A stretch of DNA of 64,000 nt from Phenylobacterium montanum. GTDB taxonomy: Bacteria > Pseudomonadota > Alphaproteobacteria > Caulobacterales > Caulobacteraceae. Position 1 is the stretch's first letter, and every line of letters starts with the position of its first letter. Below the pieces are notes generated by a model. It worked only from the letters and a program-made list of their open reading frames with translations, was not told the origin of the DNA and searched no databases. This document shows positions 1 to 8,992 of this stretch, one piece after another. The position numbers and the translations under genes were made by a program. Where the stretch lies: assembly GCF_018135625.1 (NCBI RefSeq), contig NZ_CP073078.1:1-64000 (forward strand), read 5' to 3'.

Positions 1-1881
1 CAGGGCGGTGAGCACAGCGTCGGCGGAGTCCTCGGGCGAGGCCACGGCCGTGTCCAGGTGGATCTCCGGACTTTCCGGAGCCTCGTAGGGGCTGTCGACG
101 CCGGTGAAGTGCTTGAGTTCGCCGGCTCTGGCCTTCTTGTAGAGGCCCTTGACGTCACGGCGCTCGGCCTCGGCCAGGCTGGTGTCGACGAACACCTCGA
201 AGAACTCGCCAGGGGGCAAGAGGCTGCGGGCCATGTCGCGCTCGGCCTTGAACGGCGAGATGAAGGAGACGATCACGATCAGGCCGGCGTCGGCCATCAG
301 CCTGGCCACCTCGGCGACGCGGCGGATGTTTTCCACCCGGTCGGCGTCGGTGAAGCCGAGGTCCTTGTTCAGGCCGTGGCGGACATTGTCGCCGTCCAGC
401 AGGTAGGTGTGCTTGCCCAGAGCGAACAGCTTCTTCTCCAGCACGTTAGCGATGGTCGACTTGCCGGCGCCGGAGAGGCCCGTGAACCACAAGACGGCGG
501 GCTTCTGCCCCTTGGCCCCGGCCCGGGCGGTGCGGGTCACGTCCAGGGCTTGCCAGTGGATGTTGTGGCTGCGGCGCAGGGCGAAGCGGATCATGCCGGC
601 TGCGACCGTGGCGTTGGTCATGCGGTCGATCAGGATGAAGCCGCCAAGGTCTTTGTCGTCCTCGTAGGGATCGAAGGCGATCGCCTGGTCGAGGGCGAGG
701 TTGCAGACGGCGATCTCGTTCAGGGCCAGGGTCTTCGCCGCCGCGTGCTCCAGGGTGTTGACGTTGATCTTGTACTTCAGGTCGGTGACCTGGGCCGAAA
801 CCGTCTTGGTTCCGAGCTTCAGCCAATAGGGGCGGCCGGGCAGAAGCTCCTCGTCGGCCATCCAGACCAGGGTGGTCTCGAACTGGTCGGCGACCTCGGG
901 CGGCGAGGCGGCTGCGGCCAGGACGTCGCCGCGTGAGACGTCGATCTCGTCCGCCAGGGTCAGGGTCACCGATTGGCCGGCGACGGCGGCGGCAAGGTCG
1001 CCGTCCCGGGTGACGATGCGCTCGACGGTCGAGGTGCGGCCGGAGGGCAGGGCGCGGACCTTGTCGCCCGGCCGGACCGCGCCGGAGGCGATCAGGCCGC
1101 AGAAGCCGCGGAAGTCGAGATTGGGCCGGTTGACCCACTGCACCGGCATGCGGAATGGCCGGGCCTTCAACCGGTCCTCGTCGATCTCGACGCTCTCCAG
1201 GTGCTGCATCAGCGTCGGCCCGCCGTACCAGGGCGTGGCGGCGCTGGTCGACGCAATGTTGTCGCCGTTCAGGCCCGAGATCGGGATGGCGGTGATGTCC
1301 TTGAGCCCGATCGCGTCGGCGAAGGCCAGGTAATCGGAGACGATCTCGTGGAACCGATCCTTCGACCAGTCCACGAGGTCCATCTTGTTCACCGCCAGAA
1401 CCACCTGGCGGATGCCGATCAGCGCGACCAGAAAGCTGTGGCGGCGGGTCTGGGTCAGTACGCCCTTGCGCGCGTCGATCAGGATCACGGCCAGGTCCGC
1501 CGTCGAGGCGCCGGTGACCATGTTGCGGGTGTACTGCTCGTGACCCGGTGTGTCGGCGACAATGAACTTGCGCTTGTCGGTGGAGAAGAAGCGATAGGCG
1601 ACGTCGATGGTGATGCCCTGCTCGCGCTCTGCGGCGAGGCCATCGACCAGGAGGGCGAAGTCGATCTCGCCGCCCTGGGTGCCGACCTTCTTCGAGTCCG
1701 CCTCGAGGGCCGCCATCTGGTCCTCGAAGATCATTTTCGAATCGTAGAGCAGCCGTCCGATCAGGGTCGACTTGCCATCGTCCACCGAGCCGCAGGTGAT
1801 GAAGCGCAGGAGGCTCTTGTGCTGGTGGGCCTCGAGATAGGCCTCGATATCGGTCTCGATCAGCTCGGAAATGTGGGCCAT
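1..1881 (-). CDS. cysNC: CysNC: sulfate adenylyltransferase subunit 1 / APS kinase fusion (3' end cut by window)
   Basis: Bifunctional sulfate activation: the N-terminal EF-Tu-like GTPase drives ATP sulfurylase together with CysD, and the C-terminal APS kinase makes PAPS. Reading from the ATG at 1881 there are 627 codons without a stop. The GTPase part has GSVDDGKST near the N-terminus, DTPGHEQY and NKMD. The kinase part has the P-loop GLSGAGKST at about residues 467-475 and the DGDNVRHGL motif. The start overlaps the cysD stop by one base (TGATG), showing translational coupling. Fused CysNC is common in alphaproteobacteria, and only a few C-terminal residues should be missing. Confidence 0.95.
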   Translation of the reverse strand, partial: MAHISELIETDIEAYLEAHQHKSLLRFITCGSVDDGKSTLIGRLLYDSKMIFEDQMAALEADSKKVGTQGGEIDFALLVDGLAAEREQGITIDVAYRFFSTDKRKFIVADTPGHEQYTRNMVTGASTADLAVILIDARKGVLTQTRRHSFLVALIGIRQVVLAVNKMDLVDWSKDRFHEIVSDYLAFADAIGLKDITAIPISGLNGDNIASTSAATPWYGGPTLMQHLESVEIDEDRLKARPFRMPVQWVNRPNLDFRGFCGLIASGAVRPGDKVRALPSGRTSTVERIVTRDGDLAAAVAGQSVTLTLADEIDVSRGDVLAAAASPPEVADQFETTLVWMADEELLPGRPYWLKLGTKTVSAQVTDLKYKINVNTLEHAAAKTLALNEIAVCNLALDQAIAFDPYEDDKDLGGFILIDRMTNATVAAGMIRFALRRSHNIHWQALDVTRTARAGAKGQKPAVLWFTGLSGAGKSTIANVLEKKLFALGKHTYLLDGDNVRHGLNKDLGFTDADRVENIRRVAEVARLMADAGLIVIVSFISPFKAERDMARSLLPPGEFFEVFVDTSLAEAERRDVKGLYKKARAGELKHFTGVDSPYEAPESPEIHLDTAVASPEDSADAVLTAL

Positions 1882-2813
1882 CAGAAATAGCCCTCCTGCT
1901 TCTTCTTCTCCATCGAGGCGGCCTGGTCGTGGTCGATCATCCGGCCCTGGCGCTCGGAGGTGGTGGTCAGCAGCATCTCCTGGATCACCGCGGTCAGGGT
2001 GTCGGCCTCGCTCTCCACCGCGCCGGAGAGGGGGTAGCAGCCGAGGGTGCGGAAGCGGACCTTCTTCATCTGCGGGACCTCGCCGGGACGCAGGCGCATG
2101 CGTTCGTCATCGACCATGATCCAGGTTCCGTCGCGCTCCACCACCGGCCGCAGGTCCGCGAAATAGAGCGGCACGATGGGGATGTTCTCCAGGTGGATGT
2201 ATTGCCAGACGTCGAGCTCGGTCCAATTCGAGATCGGGAACACCCGGATGGTCTCGCCCTTGTGCTTCTTGGCGTTGTAGAGCCGCCAGAGCTCCGGCCG
2301 CTGGTTCTTGGGGTCCCAGCGGTGGCCGGCGGAGCGGAAGGAGAAGATGCGCTCCTTGGCCCGGGACTTCTCCTCGTCGCGCCGCGCGCCGCCGAAGGCG
2401 GCGTCGAAGCCGTAGAGGTCCAGGGCCTGCTTCAGCCCCTGGGTCTTCCAGATGTCGGTGTGCACGGCCGAGCCGTGATCGAAGGGGTTGATCCCCTTCG
2501 CCACCGCCTCGGGGTTCTTGTGCACCAGCAGTTCGAAGCCGAGCTCGGCGGCCATGCGCTCGCGCATCTCGTACATGGCCCGGAACTTCCAGGTCGTGTC
2601 CACGTGCAGCAGCGGGAAGGGCGGCCGGGCCGGAAAGAAGGCCTTGGCCGCCAGGTGCAGCATCACCGCCGAGTCCTTGCCGATCGAGTAGAGCATCACC
2701 GGTTTTTCCGCCTCGGCCGCCACCTCGCGCAGGATGTGGATGGCTTCCGCCTCCAGGCGCTGCAGGTGGGTCAGGCGATCCGGTGCGAGGCTCTGGTCGA
2801 TCGTCGCGGTCAT
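1881..2813 (-). CDS. cysD: CysD: sulfate adenylyltransferase subunit 2
   Basis: Small catalytic subunit of ATP sulfurylase (310 aa, normal length) of the PAPS-reductase fold, making adenosine 5'-phosphosulfate from ATP and sulfate. The pyrophosphate-binding loop reads [10 protein letters not shown] near residues 43-52, and the C-terminal part has the family's [15 protein letters not shown] clear GAGGAG Shine-Dalgarno precedes the ATG. Only 19 bases separate it from the upstream amidohydrolase on the same strand, so the cys promoter must lie inside that gene or the genes are cotranscribed. Confidence 0.96.
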   Translation of the reverse strand: MTATIDQSLAPDRLTHLQRLEAEAIHILREVAAEAEKPVMLYSIGKDSAVMLHLAAKAFFPARPPFPLLHVDTTWKFRAMYEMRERMAAELGFELLVHKNPEAVAKGINPFDHGSAVHTDIWKTQGLKQALDLYGFDAAFGGARRDEEKSRAKERIFSFRSAGHRWDPKNQRPELWRLYNAKKHKGETIRVFPISNWTELDVWQYIHLENIPIVPLYFADLRPVVERDGTWIMVDDERMRLRPGEVPQMKKVRFRTLGCYPLSGAVESEADTLTAVIQEMLLTTTSERQGRMIDHDQAASMEKKKQEGYF

Positions 2814-2832
2814 CGAAGCTCCTCTGCCGTCG

Positions 2833-4155
2833 TCAGTCGACCGGCTTGCCGCCCGACTTGTAGACCACCCCGCCCTTCATCACGAACTGGACGTGCTCCA
2901 GGGTGGTGACATCCTGCAGCGGATCGCCCTGGACCGCGACGATGTCGGCGAAACGGCCAGCCTGGACGGCGCCGATGTCGGGCGAGCCGATCAGGTCGGC
3001 GGCGTTGTGGGTCGCGGCCCAGATCGCCTCGGCCGGAGGCATGCCCGCGCGGACCATGATGGCGAACTCCTGGGCGTTCTCGCCGTGATTGCTCATGCCG
3101 AAGGTGTCGGTGCCGAAGGCGATCTTGACCCCGGCCTGGTAGGCGTCGTGCAGGTTCTTCTGCAGCATCGGCGCGACCGCCAGGGCCTTGGCCGCCGTGG
3201 AGGGGTTCAGATCCTCCGGATGGGTCTTGGCGTGCTCATAGACCCGCGCCCCCACCAGCATGGTCGGCACCAGATAGGTCCCGTGGGCCTTGAACAGCTT
3301 GTAGGAGGCGTCGTCGGCGTAGGAGCCGTGCTCGATCGAATCGACGCCCAGCTCGATGGTGTGGTTGATCGCGGCCTCGCCGTGGGCGTGGGCGGCGACC
3401 TTCATGCCCAGCGAATGAGCGGTGTCGATCACTGCCTTGATCTCGTCGTCGGTCATCAGTTGCAGCTTGGGGTCGTCGCCGATCGACATCACCCCGCCCG
3501 ACGGCATGATCTTGATCAGGTCGACGCCCTCGCGGCGCAGGGTCCGCACGATACGGCGGGCGGCTTCGGGGCTGTCCACCAGATTGTCGGTCCAGCCCGG
3601 ATGGCTCAGTTCCGGATCCAGGCCGTTGGCGGCGTCGCCGTGGCCGCCGGTCGGGCCGAGCGGCGAGCCTGAGACCCACATGCGTGGCCCCGGAATGGAC
3701 CCACCGGCGACGCCATGCTTGAGGGCCACGATCACCTCGGTGTCGGCGCCCACGTCGCGGATGGTGGTGAAGCCGGCCATCAGCTCGGCCTTGAGGTTGT
3801 TCACCCCGTCGATTTCGTCGTCGTAGTTGGTGCGGGTCACCGCGTTGCGGATCGGATCGCCGGGATGAAAGCTGGCGGTGATGTGGTCGTGGCAGTCGAT
3901 CAGGCCGGGCAGCACCGTGGCGTCCGAGAGGTCGATCACGGTCGCGCCGGCTTGGGTGACGAAGCCGGCCTGCACCCCGGTGATGCGGTCGTCGTGGATC
4001 AGGATCGAGACTTGGCTCTGTTCGGTCTTGCTGACGCCGTCGATCAGGCGGCCGGCGTGGATGACGACGTCCTTGGCGCTTGCGGCGGTCGCAGCGGCCG
4101 CCACGGCCGCGGCGAGGCCGAGGGTTCGGATCGCTGTCCGATGACGCTGTTGCAT
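2833..4155 (-). CDS. Secreted metal-dependent amidohydrolase (imidazolonepropionase/prolidase-like)
   Basis: 440-residue amidohydrolase-superfamily enzyme with a signal peptide (residues 1-27, alanine-rich, cleaved after ASA), so it probably acts in the periplasm. Metal-site residues are visible: H89 and H91 (DCHDH), K215, H256/H258 (AHAHG), H276 (EHG) and D350 (FGTD). Relatives hydrolyse Xaa-Pro dipeptides, acylated amino acids or cyclic amides, so the substrate is not predictable. It is divergent from the TonB receptor and shares the intergenic region holding an operator-like site found again beside the MarR gene. It may belong to the hydroxycinnamate regulon, for example by cleaving amide conjugates, but this is inference. 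Confidence 0.85.
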   Translation of the reverse strand: MQQRHRTAIRTLGLAAAVAAAATAASAKDVVIHAGRLIDGVSKTEQSQVSILIHDDRITGVQAGFVTQAGATVIDLSDATVLPGLIDCHDHITASFHPGDPIRNAVTRTNYDDEIDGVNNLKAELMAGFTTIRDVGADTEVIVALKHGVAGGSIPGPRMWVSGSPLGPTGGHGDAANGLDPELSHPGWTDNLVDSPEAARRIVRTLRREGVDLIKIMPSGGVMSIGDDPKLQLMTDDEIKAVIDTAHSLGMKVAAHAHGEAAINHTIELGVDSIEHGSYADDASYKLFKAHGTYLVPTMLVGARVYEHAKTHPEDLNPSTAAKALAVAPMLQKNLHDAYQAGVKIAFGTDTFGMSNHGENAQEFAIMVRAGMPPAEAIWAATHNAADLIGSPDIGAVQAGRFADIVAVQGDPLQDVTTLEHVQFVMKGGVVYKSGGKPVD

Positions 4156-4245
4156 GTTGGCTCCCCTAGATCACGATTTCGTTGGCCTTGAGCTAGACCC
4201 CTTGCCGTCAAGGTCAAGCTCATGCGTCGCAGTCGCCAAAAATGT

Positions 4246-4271
4246 TTGATGTTATACAGAATAACTGTTAT
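4246..4271. promoter_or_regulatory. Operator-like palindrome, copy 1 (putative FerR/MarR site)
   Basis: The core GTTATACAGAATAAC (4251-4265) has inverted arms GTTAT/ATAAC, preceded by TTGAT and followed by TGTTAT. It matches the site at 8941-8966 at 23 of 26 positions; that second site lies beside the MarR gene. AT-rich 15-base palindromes are typical MarR targets. Confidence 0.65.
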
Positions 4272-4326
4272 CTCTCATAAAAATGGGGGGTGAAACATGC
4301 CGCCAGCTTTCACAGGCGATCTGCGT

Positions 4327-4351
4327 CCCGGCCCGGCCCGGCCCGGCCCGG
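4327..4351. repeat. Pentanucleotide tandem repeat (CCCGG)5
   Basis: Five perfect head-to-tail CCCGG units in the untranslated leader between the operator and the TonB receptor start. Tracts of this kind can change length by slippage. Whether this one varies is unknown. Confidence 0.8.
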
Positions 4352-4539
4352 CCAGCGCCGTGGCCACCAACTGAGCCCAACTAGCGGCTGGGCCTGAGCG
4401 CCAAAGGGCGGCTCGGACCTGAGCATCCGGAAAAGTCAGTAACGCGCACAACCTGCCCGGCGCCGGCCGGAGCCAAGGATCGCATGCGCCTGCGTCAAAC
4501 CAAGACCTGGCCCAGCCAGGCCACCAGGGAGGGGACCCG

Positions 4540-6750
4540 ATGAGGGAATCGAAGACTATTGCGGCCGCGCTCGGCTCGGTGTCGCTGCTGGCGCTGTCCC
4601 ATGCGGCGATGGCCCAGACAGAGGCGGCCGCCAGTGCGCCGGCGCAGCTGCAGGAGGTGGTGGTGACCGCGCAGAAGCGGTCCGAGAACGTGCAGACCGT
4701 GCCGATCTCGATGACCGCCCTGACCGGCAAGTCCTTGACCGAGAAATCGGTGACCACGCTGGCGGACCTGCAGTTCGCCGCGCCATCGCTCAGCGTCGAG
4801 AACGCGGGCCTGACCCAGAGCGTCAACATCCGCGGCATCGGCCTGGCCAGCGGCTCGCCCAACGCCGCCAACGGCGTGGCCACCTATGTCGACGGGGTGT
4901 TCCAGCCGCCGATCGTCTCGGCCGGCTCCTACTATGACCTGGCGGACGTGGAGGTGTTGCGCGGGCCGCAGGGCACCTTCGTCGGCTCCAACTCCACCGG
5001 CGGGGCGATCTTCATCAACTCCCAGAGCCCCAAGCTGGGCCGCCTGGAAGGCTATGGGATGCTCGGCGGCGGGACCTATGGCGCCTTGCTGGGCCAGGGC
5101 GCGGTCAACCTGCCGCTCGGCGACACCCTGGCGGTGCGGGTGGCGATCAACGACCAGCAGCACGACAGCTACTATACCGACCACGGCCCATATCACGACA
5201 AGCCGGGCCGGCTGGACGAACTGGACTACCGCCTCGGCATTCAGTGGAAGCCGGCCAGTTTCTATCAGGCCACCTTCAAGCTGGAGAGCATTCAGAGGGA
5301 GACCGGCGGCTACGCCTACCAGCCGGTCCCGGGCACGACCTACGGCTCGGACCTGCCGGCCGGCGCCGCGTGGCATGAACTCTACTACAACGCTCCGACC
5401 GCCAACAACGAGCGGGCGATCCAGGGCAGCCTGACCCAGCAGTTCCAGTTGCCGGGCGACATCACCCTGAAATCGATCACCGCCTACCAGAACAAGCAGA
5501 TCCACAATCTCTACGACGTTGACGCCGCCGAAGTCCCCGTGAGCGCCGCTGCGACAGCGAACGACACGGAAGACCAATTTGTACGTGAGAAGGTTTACAC
5601 CCAGGAATTCGACCTGCTGTCGCCGACCGAGCGCACCCTGTCCTGGATTGCGGGCGGCTATTTCCAGCGCAATCGGATCGACGTGATCATCGAGGACGGC
5701 GCCTTCCCGACCCACATCCTGGTGCAGAACAAGAAGACCACGCTCGGCGTGTTCGGCCAGGTCAGCTACCGGCTGTCGCCGACGCTCGTGGCGACGGTCG
5801 GCCTGCGCTACTCCAACTATTCCGTGGACGGCAGCGGCGACGTCCTGATCGGCGCGGGCATCCCCGGCTTCCCGCCGGGCGGCCTGGATGTCGCCAATAC
5901 CGGCGGCCATGAGGAAGACCACGCCCTGACGGGCAAGGCGAACATCGACTGGACCTTCGCGCCGCACAACCTGCTCTATGCGTTCGTGGCGCGCGGCTAC
6001 AAGTCCGGCGGGATCGAGACGCCGACGACCGGCTTCCTGAAGGAGACGGTCTGGAACTATGAGATCGGCTGGAAATCGACCCTGCTGGACGGTCACATGA
6101 AGACCCAGCTGGACGCGTTCTATAACGATTACAACAACTTTCAGTTCGACACGGTGGATACGGCCACAGGGCAGGGCGCAGTGCAGAACGTGCCCAGCGC
6201 CACGATCGCCGGCGTGGAGGCCCAGGCCCAGGTGCAGTACGGCGGCTTGCGTGGCGATGCGGCCGCCTCCTACGTCCACTCGCGCCTCGGCGACTACAAG
6301 GTGATCGACCAGAACGCTTTGCCGGCGGGACCCACCCAGCCGCAGTGCGCCACGGGGCAGACCGTCGGCTGCACGGACTATACGGCGCCGGGCGTCATCC
6401 GCGACATATCCGGCGCGCCAAACCTGTTTTCGCCCGAATTCACCTTCAACGCCGGGGCCGAGTACGCCTTCGATATCGCCGACGGCTTCGTGCTAACCCC
6501 CAGGATGAACTACTCCTACCAGTCGTCACAGGAATCTTCTCCGTCCCTGGACGCCTTCTACAAGATCCCCGGGCGCAGCCTGGTCTCGGCCCTGGTGTCG
6601 CTGGAGCACGGGCCCTGGCTGGCGCAACTGCGGGTCACCAACGCCCTGAACAAGATCTACGTCACCGGCTTCTCGGTGAATGGCGGCGCCGGCGACAGGT
6701 TCTACGGCGCGCCGCGGGAGGTCATGTTCGTGCTGCAGAGAAGCTTCTGA
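4540..6750 (+). CDS. TonB-dependent outer-membrane receptor
   Basis: 736-residue receptor with a signal peptide (about residues 1-25, cleaved after AMA), a TonB-box-like segment EVVVTAQKR (39-47), a plug domain with NIRGIG and VLRGPQGT motifs, and a beta-barrel ending in phenylalanine (LQRSF). The Shine-Dalgarno AGGGAGGGG sits just upstream. The hydrolase gene follows 20 bases after the stop and is probably cotranscribed. In Caulobacterales and sphingomonads such receptors import plant-derived oligomers. The context suggests uptake of hydroxycinnamate esters or aromatic conjugates; the ligand is inferred. Confidence 0.93.
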   Translation: MRESKTIAAALGSVSLLALSHAAMAQTEAAASAPAQLQEVVVTAQKRSENVQTVPISMTALTGKSLTEKSVTTLADLQFAAPSLSVENAGLTQSVNIRGIGLASGSPNAANGVATYVDGVFQPPIVSAGSYYDLADVEVLRGPQGTFVGSNSTGGAIFINSQSPKLGRLEGYGMLGGGTYGALLGQGAVNLPLGDTLAVRVAINDQQHDSYYTDHGPYHDKPGRLDELDYRLGIQWKPASFYQATFKLESIQRETGGYAYQPVPGTTYGSDLPAGAAWHELYYNAPTANNERAIQGSLTQQFQLPGDITLKSITAYQNKQIHNLYDVDAAEVPVSAAATANDTEDQFVREKVYTQEFDLLSPTERTLSWIAGGYFQRNRIDVIIEDGAFPTHILVQNKKTTLGVFGQVSYRLSPTLVATVGLRYSNYSVDGSGDVLIGAGIPGFPPGGLDVANTGGHEEDHALTGKANIDWTFAPHNLLYAFVARGYKSGGIETPTTGFLKETVWNYEIGWKSTLLDGHMKTQLDAFYNDYNNFQFDTVDTATGQGAVQNVPSATIAGVEAQAQVQYGGLRGDAAASYVHSRLGDYKVIDQNALPAGPTQPQCATGQTVGCTDYTAPGVIRDISGAPNLFSPEFTFNAGAEYAFDIADGFVLTPRMNYSYQSSQESSPSLDAFYKIPGRSLVSALVSLEHGPWLAQLRVTNALNKIYVTGFSVNGGAGDRFYGAPREVMFVLQRSF

Positions 6751-6770
6751 TCCGCCTGGAGGGCCGACCT

Positions 6771-8372
6771 TTGAACACCCCCTTGCGTTCTGCGCTTTGG
6801 GCTGCGCTGCTCGGCGCGCCCGCCCTGGCCCTGGCTCCTTCGGCGGCCTCGGCCGCGGCCTTCGACTGTGCCGCCCTGAGAGGGGCGCACGAGGACGGGG
6901 TCGTGGTCGAGGCCGCCGAGGCCCTGCCGGCCGGCCCGGTTTCGTTACCGGGCATGGGCGGGCCTCCCGTCACCCTGCAATCGCCGGCGGTCTGCAAGGT
7001 CACCGGGGTGATCGAGCCGAGGAAGGCGCCGGACGGGACCGCCTACGGTGTCCGCTTCGAGCTGAGGCTGCCTGCCCCCTGGAACGGGCGCTTCCTGTTC
7101 CAGGGCGGCGGCGGGCTGGACGGCTCCGTCCTGCCGGCGGTCGGCGCGGCCGGCTCGGGCGCCCCGGCCCTGGCGCGAGGCTATGCGGTGCTATCCATGG
7201 ATGGCGGGCACGAGGGGCGCGATGCGAGCTTCGCCGCCGATCAGCAGGCGCGGCTGGACTACGCCTATCAGGCGGTGGGCAAGGCCACGGCCGCGGCCAA
7301 GGCCCTGATCCGGGCCTACTACAATCGCGGGCCGCAGCGGTCCTACTTCATGGGCTGCTCCAACGGCGGGCGCGAGGCGATGATGGCGGTCCAGCGCTAT
7401 CCGCTGGAGTTCGATGGGGCGGTGGCCGGCGCGCCGGGCTATCGCCTGTCGCGCGCCGCGATCCAGGAAGCCTTCGCCAACCGGACCCTGGCTGCGATCG
7501 CCCCGCGCGACGCTCAGGGGCGGCCGGATCTGGCGCGGGCGCTGAGCGATGCGGACCTGAAGCTGGTGTCCGAGGCGGTGCTCAAGGCCTGCGACGCCCA
7601 GGACGGCCTGGCCGACGGCCTTGTCTCCCATCCGGCGGCCTGCGCCTTCAGCCCGAGATCGCTGGCCTGCAAACCCGGCCAGGCCAGCGGCTGCGTGGCC
7701 CCTGACAAGATCGCCGCCCTGGAGGCTGTGGTCGGCGGGGCCAAGGACAGCCAGGGGCGTGCTCTCTACAGCCGCTACTACTGGGACAGCGGGATATCCG
7801 AGCTGGGTTGGCGAATGTGGATGCTGGGCGTTCCGGGACAGATGCCGGCCCTGAACGTGGTCCTGGGCGGGGACGCTATGTCGCGGTATTTCATGACCCC
7901 GGCGCAGCCGGGACGCAGCCCGTTCGACATCGATCTCGACCAGGCTTTGGTTGAGACCGCCCAGACGGCGGCGATCAACGACGCGACCTCGACCTTCCTG
8001 AACAGCTTCTCCGGCCATGGCGGCAAGCTGATCCTGTATCATGGCGTATCCGACCCGGTGTTCTCCGCCGCCGATACGGTCGGCTGGTACGAGGATGTGC
8101 AGCATAACGATCCGGCGAGCGCGGCGGGCGTGCGCCTGTTTTTGGTTCCGGCGATGAACCATTGCGGCGGCGGGCGGGCGACCGACCAGTTCGACATGCT
8201 GTCGGCGATCGAGGCCTGGGTCGAGGAGGGCAGGGCGCCGGAGTCCGTGCTGGCCAAGGGCGGTCCCGAACTACCCGGCGTCTCGCGGCCGTTGTGCGCC
8301 TATCCCGCCTATCCGCGCTACACGGGCGGCGACCCCAAGGCGGCCGATGGTTTCGTCTGCGAGAAGCCCTAG
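6771..8372 (+). CDS. Tannase/feruloyl-esterase-family secreted hydrolase
   Basis: 533-residue serine esterase of the tannase/feruloyl esterase family (Pfam Tannase), expected to release ferulate or related acids from sugar or polysaccharide esters. The start is a TTG at 6771 with GGAGGG eight bases upstream. The signal peptide covers about residues 1-29. The family CS-D-HC triad is complete: Cys196-Ser197 in MGCSNGGR, Asp428 in GVSDPV and His464-Cys465 in MNHCGG, with the two cysteines expected to form the disulfide next to the active site. It sits directly after the TonB receptor, and its stop overlaps the stop of the convergent MarR gene by a few bases. Confidence 0.9.
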   Translation: MNTPLRSALWAALLGAPALALAPSAASAAAFDCAALRGAHEDGVVVEAAEALPAGPVSLPGMGGPPVTLQSPAVCKVTGVIEPRKAPDGTAYGVRFELRLPAPWNGRFLFQGGGGLDGSVLPAVGAAGSGAPALARGYAVLSMDGGHEGRDASFAADQQARLDYAYQAVGKATAAAKALIRAYYNRGPQRSYFMGCSNGGREAMMAVQRYPLEFDGAVAGAPGYRLSRAAIQEAFANRTLAAIAPRDAQGRPDLARALSDADLKLVSEAVLKACDAQDGLADGLVSHPAACAFSPRSLACKPGQASGCVAPDKIAALEAVVGGAKDSQGRALYSRYYWDSGISELGWRMWMLGVPGQMPALNVVLGGDAMSRYFMTPAQPGRSPFDIDLDQALVETAQTAAINDATSTFLNSFSGHGGKLILYHGVSDPVFSAADTVGWYEDVQHNDPASAAGVRLFLVPAMNHCGGGRATDQFDMLSAIEAWVEEGRAPESVLAKGGPELPGVSRPLCAYPAYPRYTGGDPKAADGFVCEKP

Positions 8373-8851
8373 TCGCCGTCGCTGAGTTGGGAGAGGCGGG
8401 CCAGGGCGTCGAGGAAGGCCGCTTTGTCGATCGGTCCCAGCGCCGCGTCGACATCCGCCTCGTGGCGGGCCTGGGCCTCGTTGGCCCGGGCCAGCAGGGC
8501 CGAACCTTCGGGTGTCAGGGTCAGGGCGTAGGAGCGCCGGTCGCCCGGGACCGAGCCGCGCTTGACCAGGCCGCGGCGCTCCAGGGCGTCCATGATCGAG
8601 ACCAGGTTGGGCCGCTGGATGCGCAGGGCCTCGCCCAGGCTCTGCTGCTTCAGTTCGGGATTGGCCTCGATCACCAACAGGGCGGAATAGTCGGTGAGGC
8701 GCAGGTCGAACGGCTCCAGGGCGGCGATCAGGTGCTTGAACACCGAGACCTGGGCCAGGCGCAGCAAGAACCCGACCTGATTCTCCAGGTCGCCCAGGCC
8801 GATGTCGCCGCCGAGGGATCGCCTGGTCGCCATCGCCTGCTCATCGTCCAT
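8369..8851 (-). CDS. MarR-family transcriptional regulator (FerR-like)
   Basis: 160-residue winged-helix regulator: DYSALLVIEANP, then the recognition region QSLGEALRIQRPNLVSIMDALERRGLVKR and the wing VPGDRRSYALTLTPEG. It is divergent from the aldehyde dehydrogenase operon, with an operator-like palindrome between them and a second copy upstream of the receptor/esterase genes. Known MarR repressors of hydroxycinnamate pathways (FerR of Sphingobium SYK-6, CouR, HcaR) sense the CoA-thioester intermediate, so the same logic is likely here. The start could instead be the ATG at 8833; longer forms up to 8917 lack a ribosome site. Confidence 0.88.
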   Translation of the reverse strand: MDDEQAMATRRSLGGDIGLGDLENQVGFLLRLAQVSVFKHLIAALEPFDLRLTDYSALLVIEANPELKQQSLGEALRIQRPNLVSIMDALERRGLVKRGSVPGDRRSYALTLTPEGSALLARANEAQARHEADVDAALGPIDKAAFLDALARLSQLSDGD

Positions 8852-8940
8852 CAATCGTCCCGCCCCGTGCTTGCGCCGTCTGTGACGAGGTCTGCGCAGA
8901 ATTGGGCCTGATAGCAAGGCCCGGCGGGCTAAGCGACCGC

Positions 8941-8966
8941 TTGATGTTATATAGTATAACTATTAT
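8941..8966. promoter_or_regulatory. Operator-like palindrome, copy 2 (putative FerR/MarR site)
   Basis: The core GTTATATAGTATAAC (8946-8960) has perfect 6-base arms GTTATA/TATAAC around TAG, with TTGAT before and TATTAT after. It lies between the divergent MarR gene and the aldehyde dehydrogenase start, where it could control both. It is almost identical to 4246-4271. Confidence 0.7.
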
Positions 8967-8992
8967 AGTGTGCCGACAAATTGGGAGGAAGC

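Larger units (their letters stand above)
4156..4539. promoter_or_regulatory. Divergent control region between amidohydrolase and TonB receptor
   Basis: 384 bases without a gene. It holds the operator-like palindrome at 4246-4271, a run of five CCCGG units at 4327-4351, and a long GC-rich leader up to the receptor's Shine-Dalgarno (AGGGAGGGG, about 4527-4534). No further small open frame with a convincing ribosome site is seen. Confidence 0.7.

Noticed and set aside
3236-3679. 147-codon frame inside the amidohydrolase gene on the same strand
   Set aside because: It is an out-of-frame reading of the amidohydrolase, with an arginine/proline-rich product and no ribosome site.
4495-6279. 594-codon open frame antisense to the TonB receptor
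   Set aside because: It is a shadow of GC-rich coding sequence: the receptor on the other strand has full domain structure and a ribosome site, and this translation has no recognisable domain and a low-complexity composition. The same applies to long antisense frames elsewhere, for example 13540-15642 and 30005-31489.
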